From: an uncultured Methanomassiliicoccales archaeon
GTDB taxonomy: Archaea; Thermoplasmatota; Thermoplasmata; Methanomassiliicoccales; Methanomethylophilaceae
Direction: 5' to 3'
DNA: 64,000 bases
NCBI GenBank assembly: GCA_934702355.1
Contig: CAKUXX010000004.1
Location: 1 to 64,000 of the forward strand
Notes under the pieces: generated by a model
The model's input: the letters and a program-made list of their open reading frames with translations, nothing else
Told to the model about the DNA's origin: nothing
The model's database searches: none
Shown here: positions 24,971 through 32,863 of the stretch, piece after piece
Layout: each line of letters begins with the position of its first letter
Position numbering within the stretch: the stretch's first letter is position 1
Position numbers and translations under genes: made by a program

Positions 24971-25286
24971 GTGATTGCTCCTTCAGATACGGTTTGCGAC
25001 GGATCTCTCCGCACATGCCGCAAGTGACGCACACCATGTGATTGTTGAGACGGACCCTGCTGTTCAGTCCCGATATGAGCGGTATCCCGCATCTGCGACA
25101 GACATTGAAGTCGCGGGGCATCGGAACCTGGGTCTTGGCGCTTATACGTTGGGACAGCTCCACATACCTTCTGGCACGCTCGGGCCTGTCCTCGCGGACG
25201 GCGACCTCGGCCAGGGCAAGCAACTTCCTCATACGCTCCTCGCCCAGATCGGTCAGTACCTTTTGCGAGATGCGCCTCTTGCTCAT
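24963..25286 (-). CDS. rnp4: Ribonuclease P protein component 4 (Rpr2/Rpp21)
   Basis: A 107-residue protein with helical N-terminal half ('RMRKLLALAEVAVREDRPERARRYVELSQRISAKTQVPMP') and a C-terminal zinc ribbon formed by CRRCG and CVTCG. It is one of the archaeal RNase P proteins that assist the catalytic RNA in 5' maturation of tRNAs. It overlaps the CRM-domain gene by eight bases. Confidence 0.92.
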   Translation of the reverse strand: MSKRRISQKVLTDLGEERMRKLLALAEVAVREDRPERARRYVELSQRISAKTQVPMPRDFNVCRRCGIPLISGLNSRVRLNNHMVCVTCGMCGEIRRKPYLKEQSHD

Positions 25287-25342
25287 ATGATGTGCTCCGG
25301 GTGCTCCGATTACTGCCCAGTATTTAATAAATGGCGCGCGAC

Positions 25343-26350
25343 TCAGCGTATATATTCCATGGAGAGGAGGAGGTTCCTGATGTCCAGTTCCTCTCCCTCG
25401 AACTCATCGTCGCTTTCCCTGTAGGTCTCCCAGAGGAACACGAAGTAGTCCTGGAATGCCATCACGCAGTCGTCCCAGGACGGCTTGTCGACGGAAATAC
25501 CCAGGTCTTCGCATTCGAGGGACCATGTGCCCGTGGTCGCATTGTACGCGGGGATCGCCTCTGCGGGGTTCAGAAGGACTATGTCCCTCTCGCCGGTGAT
25601 TATCCTGTGGAACTTCACGTTCGGGAACGAGTAGACGCCTGTGACATCGGATATGCCCGACGGGCATCCGTCGCCGTCCATCTGGATCATGCCGGATGCG
25701 ATGACAGGTCCGGACTTGGAGAAGATGGGGATGTCCTGCTGGGATATGTTCGCATTGAATGTGATCGGAGCTGACAGCCTTCCGTTCGAGATGTTCCAGT
25801 GGTTCTTCCTCGTCGGGTCGCGGGATATCACGCCGATGAGCGCACCCGGGAACTCCGAGCCGTCGAACGAGGCATCGGATTCCAGGCGTTCCCTGCGGTT
25901 GACCCTGAACTTCCTGAGGTTCCTTCCGGTACCGTAGAGCATCTCGTACCCTTCCAGATGGTCGTGCAGGTTCAGGATGTCGCGGGAGATGTTCCTGCGG
26001 CCGATCGCCTCCGTGTGATCGGACGGGGCTTCGAACGTCTCGGGCATGATCGCATGGTCCAACTCGTCGAACAGCTTGTCGAGGGCATCGAGCATGAGTG
26101 TGTCGTCACCCTGGGTCACGGCCTCGCTGTCTTCGTCGGAGACGTCTTTGAAAAGATCGAATCTGGCAAGATATCCGTCGGGCACCTTACCCTGCAGCCT
26201 CAGTTCCTTCGTTATCATGACCCTGCCGATGTCCGTCAGAAGAGTCTGGACGTCGGATATGACCTGTTCGGCCACGGAAGCGGGCACATGTGCGGATTCG
26301 TCCCCTTTGCGGACGATCTTGAAATTGAACGGCTGCATCAGCACCTGCAT
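25343..26350 (-). CDS. Unknown 335-residue protein
   Basis: Soluble, acidic at both ends, with no signal peptide, no membrane span and no motif I can assign. The N-terminal ~130 residues look helical, the middle (residues 145-275) is rich in beta-prone segments, and the C-terminal 45 residues are acidic ('YRESDDEFEGEELDIRN'). Two in-frame starts are possible: ATG 26350, and ATG 26338, which has AGGTG just ahead. It is monocistronic, between Rpr2 and the divergent uL16 operon. Confidence 0.6.
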   Translation of the reverse strand: MQVLMQPFNFKIVRKGDESAHVPASVAEQVISDVQTLLTDIGRVMITKELRLQGKVPDGYLARFDLFKDVSDEDSEAVTQGDDTLMLDALDKLFDELDHAIMPETFEAPSDHTEAIGRRNISRDILNLHDHLEGYEMLYGTGRNLRKFRVNRRERLESDASFDGSEFPGALIGVISRDPTRKNHWNISNGRLSAPITFNANISQQDIPIFSKSGPVIASGMIQMDGDGCPSGISDVTGVYSFPNVKFHRIITGERDIVLLNPAEAIPAYNATTGTWSLECEDLGISVDKPSWDDCVMAFQDYFVFLWETYRESDDEFEGEELDIRNLLLSMEYIR

Positions 26351-26510
26351 TATTTCGGAACGTACTTATTGGTTGGGGAGTTCGTCACGCGTGCGCGTAC
26401 TAAGAATACGAGTATTTTCTCAGCGAAATGCTTATATCAGGGTCAGGTATCGGCACTCATAGTTAGACGGAGCCATGGTGCTCACGTTATTCACAATCCA
26501 GGTGGTTTGA

Positions 26511-27029
26511 ATGGTAAGAAAGCCAGCATCAATGTACAGGCAGATCAAAGGACAGGCGTACACACGCCGCGAGTACATGGGAGGAGTCCCCGCAAGCAGG
26601 GTCTCCCAGTACGAGATGGGAAACCTCAAAGAGGAGTTCCCCGTCGTCCTCACCCTCAGGGTCAAGAACCGCGTTCAGGTCAGGCACACCTCCATCGAGG
26701 CCGGCCGTATCGCAGCCAACAAGGTTCTGAACGGACAGGCCGGAGTGGCCAACTACCACATGACCGTCAGGGCATTCCCCCACGTCGTCCTCAGGGAGAA
26801 CAAACTCGCTACCGGAGCAGGAGCAGACCGTGTTTCGAGTGGAATGCGCCAGGGATTCGGCAAGACTGTCGGAACCGCGGCCAGGCTCGAGCGCAACCAG
26901 GCCATCCTCACCGTCCGCGTCCCCGCAGACAAGGCAGTCATCGCCAAGGATGCTCTCTGGAGAGCTTCGATGAAGTTCCCCTCCCCTTGCTACATCGATG
27001 TTGAGCAGGGTCAGGAACTCATTCTGTAA
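26511..27029 (+). CDS. rpl10e: Ribosomal protein uL16 (L10e)
   Basis: A 172-residue archaeal/eukaryal uL16 with the typical start 'RKPASMYRQIKGQAYTRREYMGGVP', basic loops, and 'GADRVSSGMRQGFGKTVGTAARL' near the peptidyl-transferase side of the large subunit. AGGTGG precedes the ATG. A TATA box (GCTTATATC) about 75 bases upstream leaves a leader of roughly 50 bases. The dph2 start codon follows the stop codon directly. Confidence 0.95.
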   Translation: MVRKPASMYRQIKGQAYTRREYMGGVPASRVSQYEMGNLKEEFPVVLTLRVKNRVQVRHTSIEAGRIAANKVLNGQAGVANYHMTVRAFPHVVLRENKLATGAGADRVSSGMRQGFGKTVGTAARLERNQAILTVRVPADKAVIAKDALWRASMKFPSPCYIDVEQGQELIL

Positions 27030-28013
27030 ATGTTCGATTTCGAACTGGAAACTATAACACGCTGGATAAGCGACGGGGGATTCTCCTCCGTCGCACTCCA
27101 GATGCCTGAGGGCCTGAAGATCCGGGCCCCCGAGATTTCTGATTATATCGAGGAGACGACCGGCGTCTCCGTCATCATCATCGGCCGTCCTTGCTACGGT
27201 GCATGCGATCTGTTCGATTACCGCGGCTGGGCGGATGCTCTGATCCATTTCGGTCATTCACCCATACCGTCGCAGGGCGACGATCCGAACGTCCTGTACA
27301 TAGAATCCCGGTCGGATGTTGAGTTGGACGATTCAATACTCGATGTCCTGTCCGATCTGCCGCAGAGGGTCGGCCTTCTTGCGACCATCCAATATCTCGG
27401 TCTCATCCCTATAGTAAAGTGTATATTGGAATCCACGGGGAGAACGGTGTCCGTAGGCGAAGGGGATGACAGGATAATGTATCCCGGTCAGGTCCTCGGA
27501 TGCAACTGCACCGCGGCCGAATCCGTGAAGGACGATGTCGACGGGTATCTCTTCATCGGAGAGGGGGACTTCCATCCGTTGGCCGCTGCGTTCGGCATGC
27601 AGAAGAAGATCATGGTCCTCAATCCGATCACCAGGGAGGTGCGCGACATGTCCGAGACGCGTGACCGCATACTCCGCAGAAGGTTCGCCGCCATACAGGG
27701 TGCGAAAGAGGCCCACAGCTTCCTGGTCCTCGTCTGCAGCAAGATCGGTCAGAACCGCTCTTCCCTTGCGGACGATGTCGTGCGCATGCTCAAGGAGAAC
27801 GGCAGGACGGCCCACAAGGTGATAATGGAGGAGATATCCCCCATGGCACTGATGTCGTATCAGGTCGATGCCTTTGTCAACACGGCCTGCCCCCGCATAG
27901 CCATGGACGATTCGGCCAGATATCCCAAACCGATGCTGACCCCTTCTGAGCTGGAGATCGCATTGGGTATCCGTGAATGGCCGGACTACGTCTTCGATCA
28001 GATACGCGGATGA
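27030..28013 (+). CDS. dph2: Diphthamide biosynthesis radical enzyme Dph2
   Basis: A 327-residue protein with the three Cys ligands of the unusual radical-SAM cluster: in 'RPCYGACD' (about residue 55), 'VLGCNCTA' (about 155) and 'VNTACPRIAMDD' (about 290). Archaeal Dph2 homodimers transfer the 3-amino-3-carboxypropyl group from SAM to a His of elongation factor aEF2, the first step of diphthamide. It abuts uL16, so ribosome and elongation-factor maturation are co-expressed. Confidence 0.93.
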   Translation: MFDFELETITRWISDGGFSSVALQMPEGLKIRAPEISDYIEETTGVSVIIIGRPCYGACDLFDYRGWADALIHFGHSPIPSQGDDPNVLYIESRSDVELDDSILDVLSDLPQRVGLLATIQYLGLIPIVKCILESTGRTVSVGEGDDRIMYPGQVLGCNCTAAESVKDDVDGYLFIGEGDFHPLAAAFGMQKKIMVLNPITREVRDMSETRDRILRRRFAAIQGAKEAHSFLVLVCSKIGQNRSSLADDVVRMLKENGRTAHKVIMEEISPMALMSYQVDAFVNTACPRIAMDDSARYPKPMLTPSELEIALGIREWPDYVFDQIRG

Positions 28014-28047
28014 CCATTCTGCGCCCGTATCCTTCTGACGAAAAGCC

Positions 28048-28836
28048 ATGCCCATGCGAAAGGGTATATGGAACGATGTGTTGCGAGGGCTAATGTTCAC
28101 CTCTAAGACCCTCTTGAGCGGCGACCTTCCGGATGTGAAGGTCGGTATCGGCCGTGGCTCGGATGCTGGCAACGTAGAGCGTAGCGTCTTGGCCATGGAG
28201 GGTCATGATGTCCGCATCTATGATAATCCGCATGAGCTCGTCGCAGATCTGGTATCAGGCAAGATCGATGCCGCTGTGCGCGGAGACATGTCCTCCTCGA
28301 TGCTTCTTCCCATCCTCAAACACGGATTGGGATTGGATGCCCTCGAAAGGGTGGCGTTCATGGAACCTGTGGGCGGAAAACTGCTCATCATGTCGCCGGT
28401 AGGAATCGACGAGGGATGGACCGAGGATCAGAGATACGATCTTGCGGTCAGATCCGCGTCCTTGGCCAAGAGGATCGGGATGGGTGCGCGCATTGCGATA
28501 ATGTCCGGCGGGAGGGATGAGGACGTCGGCAGATGTAAGGCCGTGGACAGGTCCATCGAGAACGCACGTGCTCTGGCCGAGAGGCTTGTGAAAGACGGAT
28601 ATGATGCGTATTCATGTCAGATCCTGATAGAGAATGCCGTCCGTGATGCGGATATAATCATCGCGCCGGAAGGTATCACAGGAAACATAATATTCAGGAC
28701 GATGCACCTAGTATGCGGTGCGAAGGCATTGGGAGCGCCGCTCGTCAACAGCGACAAGATCTTCGTGGACACATCACGTGCTAAAACCGATTACAGGGAT
28801 TCCATTGCCTTGGCGATGAAACTAACGGAGGAATGA
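28048..28836 (+). CDS. mtxX: Methanogenesis marker protein 4 (MtxX)
   Basis: A 262-residue protein resembling phosphate acetyl/butyryl-transferases but belonging to the methanogen-restricted MtxX family ('VKVGIGRGSDAGNVERSV', 'AVRGDMSSSMLLP', 'APEGITGNIIFRTMHLVCGAKALGAPLV'). The function is not settled. It is the main gene in this window tying the organism to methanogens. Starts at 28048, 28054 or 28093 are all possible. Its stop overlaps the queD start (ATGA), linking it to the preQ0 genes. Confidence 0.87.
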   Translation: MPMRKGIWNDVLRGLMFTSKTLLSGDLPDVKVGIGRGSDAGNVERSVLAMEGHDVRIYDNPHELVADLVSGKIDAAVRGDMSSSMLLPILKHGLGLDALERVAFMEPVGGKLLIMSPVGIDEGWTEDQRYDLAVRSASLAKRIGMGARIAIMSGGRDEDVGRCKAVDRSIENARALAERLVKDGYDAYSCQILIENAVRDADIIIAPEGITGNIIFRTMHLVCGAKALGAPLVNSDKIFVDTSRAKTDYRDSIALAMKLTEE

Positions 28837-29312
28837 GATTGTATCTAGAAATTGATGGCGGATATTCCGGGATCAGATTCTCGGCATGTCATTTCATACC
28901 GAGACACGAGAAATGCTCCAGACTTCATGGGCATTCGTACATAGTCAGGCTCAGGCTCGAGGGAGACATAGGCGCAGAGGGGATGATCATGGACTTCGTC
29001 GTCCTGAAGAAGGCCCTCAAGGCCATGATAGACGAGCTCGATCACAAGACGCTCCTTCCTACGGAGTCGTCCGATGTCAAGCTGGATGTGACGGAGACCT
29101 CCGTCGAAGCCGTGAGCTGCGGCAAGAGGTACGTCTTCCCCCGCGAGGACGTGGTCCTTCTGGAGATCCCCAACACCACCGCCGAGGAGATGTCCAAGAT
29201 GATGACGAGGAGGATCGTCTCCGAGATCGAGTTCCCCGACAACGTGGCATCCGTATCCATCGGATTGGATGAGGAGCGCGGTCAGACAGCATGGTACACG
29301 GAGGTGCTTTGA
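28833..29312 (+). CDS. queD: 6-carboxy-tetrahydropterin synthase family protein
   Basis: A 159-residue protein of the 6-pyruvoyl-tetrahydropterin synthase fold. Zinc ligands are the His of 'ACHFIP' and the pair in 'RLHGHSY' (about residues 32-34), with the nearby catalytic Cys in 'HEKCSRLHGH'. It converts dihydroneopterin triphosphate to carboxytetrahydropterin, the first step to preQ0. It overlaps mtxX upstream and queC downstream (TGATG). PreQ0 feeds archaeosine in tRNA. Confidence 0.9.
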   Translation: MRLYLEIDGGYSGIRFSACHFIPRHEKCSRLHGHSYIVRLRLEGDIGAEGMIMDFVVLKKALKAMIDELDHKTLLPTESSDVKLDVTETSVEAVSCGKRYVFPREDVVLLEIPNTTAEEMSKMMTRRIVSEIEFPDNVASVSIGLDEERGQTAWYTEVL

Positions 29313-29995
29313 TGACCAATGCGGTCGTCCTGCTCTCGGGTGGTCTCGATTCCACCACCACACTGGCCCAGGCCCTTGCCGACGGATGCAAGGTCACTGC
29401 CATAAGCTTCAGATACGGGCAGAGGCACACGAAGGAGCTCGTGTCCGCCGAGAACGTCTGCAAGTTCTACAACGTGGACCATGTGGTCATAGATCTGAAC
29501 CTGAGTTCGTTCAGGTCGGCCCTCACCAGGCCCGACATCGATGTCCCGCTGGACAGGGAAGGGGAGCTGGACGCCCAGATCCCGATCACATACGTTCCTG
29601 CGAGGAACATAATATTCCTGAGCATCGCCGCAGGTCTCTGCGAATCGATAGATGCCGACCGCATCTACATCGGTGCCAATGATGTGGACTATTCTGGATA
29701 TCCCGATTGCCGCCCCGAATTCTTCAAGGCGTTCGAGGAGATGATCTCCAAAGGGACCAAGGCCGGAGTGGAGGGACATCCGGTCAAGGTGATGACCCCC
29801 ATTATTAATGACAGCAAGGCCGATATCGTCAGGCGCGGAAAGAAGCTGGGTGCGCCTCTGCATCTCACCTGGTCGTGCTACAACGGCGGTGAGAAGGCCT
29901 GCGGTCACTGTGATTCATGCCGTCTCAGACTGAAAGGCTTCGAAGAGGCCGGATATACCGACGAGATCGAGTACGAGCACAATGAGAATCTCTGA
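29312..29995 (+). CDS. queC: 7-cyano-7-deazaguanine synthase
   Basis: A 227-residue protein with PP-loop 'VVLLSGGLDSTTTLA' at residues 5-19 and a C-terminal zinc site 'CYNGGEKACGHCDSCRLR'. It turns 7-carboxy-7-deazaguanine into preQ0 with ATP and ammonia. The start ATG 29312 shares a base with the queD stop, and GGAGGTG lies seven bases ahead. It overlaps queE by 14 bases. Confidence 0.95.
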   Translation: MTNAVVLLSGGLDSTTTLAQALADGCKVTAISFRYGQRHTKELVSAENVCKFYNVDHVVIDLNLSSFRSALTRPDIDVPLDREGELDAQIPITYVPARNIIFLSIAAGLCESIDADRIYIGANDVDYSGYPDCRPEFFKAFEEMISKGTKAGVEGHPVKVMTPIINDSKADIVRRGKKLGAPLHLTWSCYNGGEKACGHCDSCRLRLKGFEEAGYTDEIEYEHNENL

Positions 29996-30608
29996 GATAT
30001 TCAACTCCATACAGGGCGAGGGCCTCACGATGGGCGCTCCGACCGTTTTCGTGAGGACGGTCGGCTGCAATCTCCGCTGCTCCTGGTGCGACACATCCTA
30101 CTCCTTCGAGGGAGGGGAGGATATGTCGTTGGACGAGATCATGTCCAGGATAGGGGAGCCTTTCAGGGTGTGCCTCACCGGAGGGGAGCCGATGCTCCAG
30201 TCCGAATCCCCCGAACTGATGGAGCGTCTCGTCTCCAAAGGGATACAGGTCATCCTGGAGACCAACGGGTCCGTCGATCTGTCCGCCGTTCCCGACAGTC
30301 CCCTGATAATGATCAGCATGGACATCAAGTGCCCATCATCCGGCATGACGGACAGGATGCTGATGTCCAACATCGACATCCTTTCTCCGAAGGATCAGCT
30401 GAAGTTCATAATCAAGGACGATGAGGATCTGGACTTCGCCGTGGATTTCGTGAGGAACCACGACATCAGATGTCCCGTGATATTCGGGCCCGTAGGGGGC
30501 ACCGACCGTCTAGAGCATCTTGTCGAGCGCGTCCTCGAAGAGAAGCTCGACATAAGGGTCCTTCCGCAGCTCCATAAGATCATATGGGGCGACCGGAAAG
30601 GGGTCTGA
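29982..30608 (+). CDS. queE: 7-carboxy-7-deazaguanine synthase
   Basis: A 208-residue radical-SAM protein with 'GCNLRCSWCDTSY' (C-x3-C-x2-C, about residues 27-39) and 'CLTGGEPMLQ'. It performs the ring contraction between queD and queC steps. It is the last gene of mtxX-queD-queC-queE. ArcS, which completes archaeosine from a preQ0-charged tRNA, is encoded 11 kb away at 42 kb. Confidence 0.93.
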   Translation: MRISEIFNSIQGEGLTMGAPTVFVRTVGCNLRCSWCDTSYSFEGGEDMSLDEIMSRIGEPFRVCLTGGEPMLQSESPELMERLVSKGIQVILETNGSVDLSAVPDSPLIMISMDIKCPSSGMTDRMLMSNIDILSPKDQLKFIIKDDEDLDFAVDFVRNHDIRCPVIFGPVGGTDRLEHLVERVLEEKLDIRVLPQLHKIIWGDRKGV

Positions 30609-30617
30609 TGGATTCTT

Positions 30618-30655
30618 AAAAAAAGTTGATGAATGGGGCCAAGGCCCCTTTCATC
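30618..30655 (-). terminator. Terminator of the Mrp/NifX-like operon
   Basis: GATGAA-T-GGGGCC (30628-30640) pairs with GGCCCC-T-TTCATC (30643-30655) around an AA loop. In the leftward sense it is followed by AACTTTTTTT. It overlaps the last codon region of the NifX-like gene and also lies 20 bases after queE. Confidence 0.75.
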
Positions 30656-31004
30656 AGTTCGTGTTCTCGAAGCTCTTCCTGCGCTCGATGCGCCTGACAT
30701 AATCCTTGACGCATTGCTCGACAGTCCCTTCCTCATCGTAGGAGACGTCGATGCCGCCGTCCTTCAGGATCTTAATGCCGTGCATGCCTATGCCGCCGGT
30801 GATGACGGCATCGACATTCCCAAGTGATACGATGGCGTTGGCCACGGCGAATCCTGCGCCCTGCTCCGAATCCTTGTACTCGTTCACTATGACGTGATAG
30901 TCCAGGGTATCCGAATCCACGAGAAGGAAGAAGGGGGCGTGGCCGAAGTCGTCGGCCACATACGAATCCAAGGATTCCCCCTCTGAGATCACTATTATCT
31001 TCAT
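30654..31004 (-). CDS. Dinitrogenase iron-molybdenum cofactor (NifX/NafY-like) domain protein
   Basis: A 116-residue protein with the NifX/NifB C-terminal ribonuclease H-like fold: 'IIVISEGESLDSYVADDFGHAPFFLLVDSD' and 'ITGGIGMHGIKILKDGGIDVSYDEEGTV'. Relatives bind metal-sulfur cofactors; many archaea have such proteins without nitrogenase. It follows the Mrp gene after a one-base gap, suggesting a role in Fe-S cluster handling. Confidence 0.85.
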   Translation of the reverse strand: MKIIVISEGESLDSYVADDFGHAPFFLLVDSDTLDYHVIVNEYKDSEQGAGFAVANAIVSLGNVDAVITGGIGMHGIKILKDGGIDVSYDEEGTVEQCVKDYVRRIERRKSFENTN

Positions 31005-31005
31005 C

Positions 31006-31830
31006 TCAGTTCACTGTCTTGATGATCTTGTCGATGATGCCCTCGAAGGCCTTGGCGGAAGCCGAGTCGGGGTATTTCAGGACGACAGGCATTCCGGAAT
31101 CTCCGGAATCGGCGACAGCGGGCTCGATGGGGACCTTTCCGAGGAACTGGACGTTGAGTTCGTTGGCGGCCCTCTCTCCTCCTCCGCTCTTGAAGATGTT
31201 CGTGACCTCTCCGCAGTGGGGGCAGACGAATCCGCTCATGTTCTCGACTATTCCGATGATCGGGATCTTGGTCTCGGCTCCGAAGGTCAGGGATTTCCTG
31301 CTGTCGAGAAGCGCGACATCCTGAGGTGTGGTGACGATGACCATTCCGTCCGCCTTGGGCATGAGCTGCACGATGGACAGTGCCTCGTCTCCGGTTCCCG
31401 GAGGCATGTCGACTATGAGGTAGTCGAGGTGTCCCCAGTTCACATCCTCGATGAACTGCTTTATGGCACCCATCTTCACGGGTCCGCGCCACATGACGGG
31501 GGAATCGGGACTGGGAAGGAGGAATGCCATGGACATGATCTTGATGGATGGCGGGACCGTGACCGGGATAAGCATGTCGTTCTCGGCGCGTATGGGCTCT
31601 GTCTCCACTCCGAACATCTTGGGGATGTTGGGTCCTGTGATGTCGACATCCATGATGCCCACATCCTTTCCCTGCATGGCGATGGCCGCGGCAAGGTTGG
31701 ACGATACTGTGCTCTTACCGACTCCGCCTTTGCCGCTCATGACGATGATGATGTGGTCGATCTGTCCGAGGGCGTTCTGGAGTTTGGTCTGCTCTTCAAT
31801 AGCCTCTTCAGTGAGTAACGGTCCGCTCAT
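31006..31830 (-). CDS. Mrp/NBP35 family Fe-S cluster carrier ATPase
   Basis: A 274-residue P-loop protein with the deviant Walker A 'MSGKGGVGKSTVSSNLA' (about residues 31-47) and the bridging-cluster motif 'CPHCGEV' near residue 195. Dimers hold a [4Fe-4S] cluster and pass it to target proteins, an important function in a methanogen. It is the first gene of a two-gene operon with the NifX-like protein. Confidence 0.92.
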   Translation of the reverse strand: MSGPLLTEEAIEEQTKLQNALGQIDHIIIVMSGKGGVGKSTVSSNLAAAIAMQGKDVGIMDVDITGPNIPKMFGVETEPIRAENDMLIPVTVPPSIKIMSMAFLLPSPDSPVMWRGPVKMGAIKQFIEDVNWGHLDYLIVDMPPGTGDEALSIVQLMPKADGMVIVTTPQDVALLDSRKSLTFGAETKIPIIGIVENMSGFVCPHCGEVTNIFKSGGGERAANELNVQFLGKVPIEPAVADSGDSGMPVVLKYPDSASAKAFEGIIDKIIKTVN

Positions 31831-31940
31831 AATATCCTTCTATGCCCTGAATGGTGACAGTGGTATAAAATGTCCAGCAGACGGGTCCGACGGACGGTCA
31901 GCAAACATCCTATAAACGCGCCGTGCGATACACGTCCAAG

Positions 31941-32786
31941 ATGCCAGAAGCCACAGTCGGTGAGTATATGGTCCGGGACGTCCACACGGTGAGTCCGGAC
32001 ATGACGGTAGAGCAGGTCAGACAGGAGATCATCAACTCCAACTTCCATGGTTTCCCGATAGTCGAGAAAGGCTATCTGCTCGGATTCGTCACAGCCAAGG
32101 AACTGCTCAGACATATCGACAAGCCGGATGCGAAGATCCGCAGTGTGATGAAGCGCGGTACGTTGTGCGCCATCCCCTCCATGAACATCGATGATGCTAC
32201 GAGGATCCTGTTCAGATACGGTCTGAGGAACCTCCCCGTCGTCGACGAGGAGAAGAAGATCGTCGGTATCATCTCGAACATAGACATCGTCAGATCCCAG
32301 ATCGAGAAATCCCGCCCGGGGAAGGTCATGTCAGTCAAGAATTTCCTGGAGCAGCAGAACGGGATCCGTATGAAGGTCGTCAACAAGGAGATCCCCGTCG
32401 ACCAGATCATCCCCACCCAGAAGGAGGTCTATATGGACGAGCTCATCGGAAGGCAGTACGAGCTCAAAAGAGGTCTGAATGAGCCTCTGATAGTCGTCGA
32501 GAGGAGGAGCGGGTTCCTGCTCGTGGACGGGCATCACAGGATAATGGCCGCCAAGAAGATGGGTCTGAAGACATTCAAGGCTATTGTATTGGTCCCTAAC
32601 GATCTGGATGTCAAGTTCGGTCTCGAGAAGACCGCGGAGCGCTGGGGCTTAAGGAGTCTGGACGATGTGAAGATCATCGAAGGGTCCAAGCATCCGTTCA
32701 TGGAGGTCACCACCATGCTCCTTCCGAGCGAGGAGGCCTCCGCCATAAACCAGAGGCTGATGGACAGCACCATCGGCAACCAATGA
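31941..32786 (+). CDS. CBS-pair protein with a ParB/SerK-like C-terminal domain
   Basis: A 281-residue protein. Residues 5-60 and 65-122 are two CBS domains, which usually sense adenosine nucleotides or SAM. Residues ~145-230 match the ParB/sulfiredoxin-like fold, with 'VDGHHRIMAAKKMG' at 195-208. The DGHHR motif is that of the free serine kinases SerK (Thermococcus) and SbnI, so this may be a CBS-regulated serine kinase feeding cysteine synthesis rather than a partition protein. ATG 31941 follows CTATAAACG by about 26 bases. Fold confident, activity inferred. Confidence 0.78.
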   Translation: MPEATVGEYMVRDVHTVSPDMTVEQVRQEIINSNFHGFPIVEKGYLLGFVTAKELLRHIDKPDAKIRSVMKRGTLCAIPSMNIDDATRILFRYGLRNLPVVDEEKKIVGIISNIDIVRSQIEKSRPGKVMSVKNFLEQQNGIRMKVVNKEIPVDQIIPTQKEVYMDELIGRQYELKRGLNEPLIVVERRSGFLLVDGHHRIMAAKKMGLKTFKAIVLVPNDLDVKFGLEKTAERWGLRSLDDVKIIEGSKHPFMEVTTMLLPSEEASAINQRLMDSTIGNQ

Positions 32787-32792
32787 TATTTC

Positions 32793-32826
32793 AATGATCC
32801 CGGGTCACCGACCCGAGATCATTTTT
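32793..32826. terminator. Bidirectional terminator between the CBS-ParB gene and ppsA
   Basis: A long stem of AAATGATC-type and CGGGTC arms (32793-32806 with 32810-32823, one mismatch) closed by ACC, followed by T-runs in the rightward sense. It lies between two convergent genes. Confidence 0.7.
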
Positions 32827-32863
32827 GAAAAGAAGGATCCGGAGACAGGCTCCGGAAGTTGTT

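Noticed and set aside
31941..32786. CBS-ParB protein considered as a chromosome-partition ParB
   Set aside because: No parA nearby, no helix-turn-helix domain after the ParB-like part, and DGHHR fits serine kinases better.
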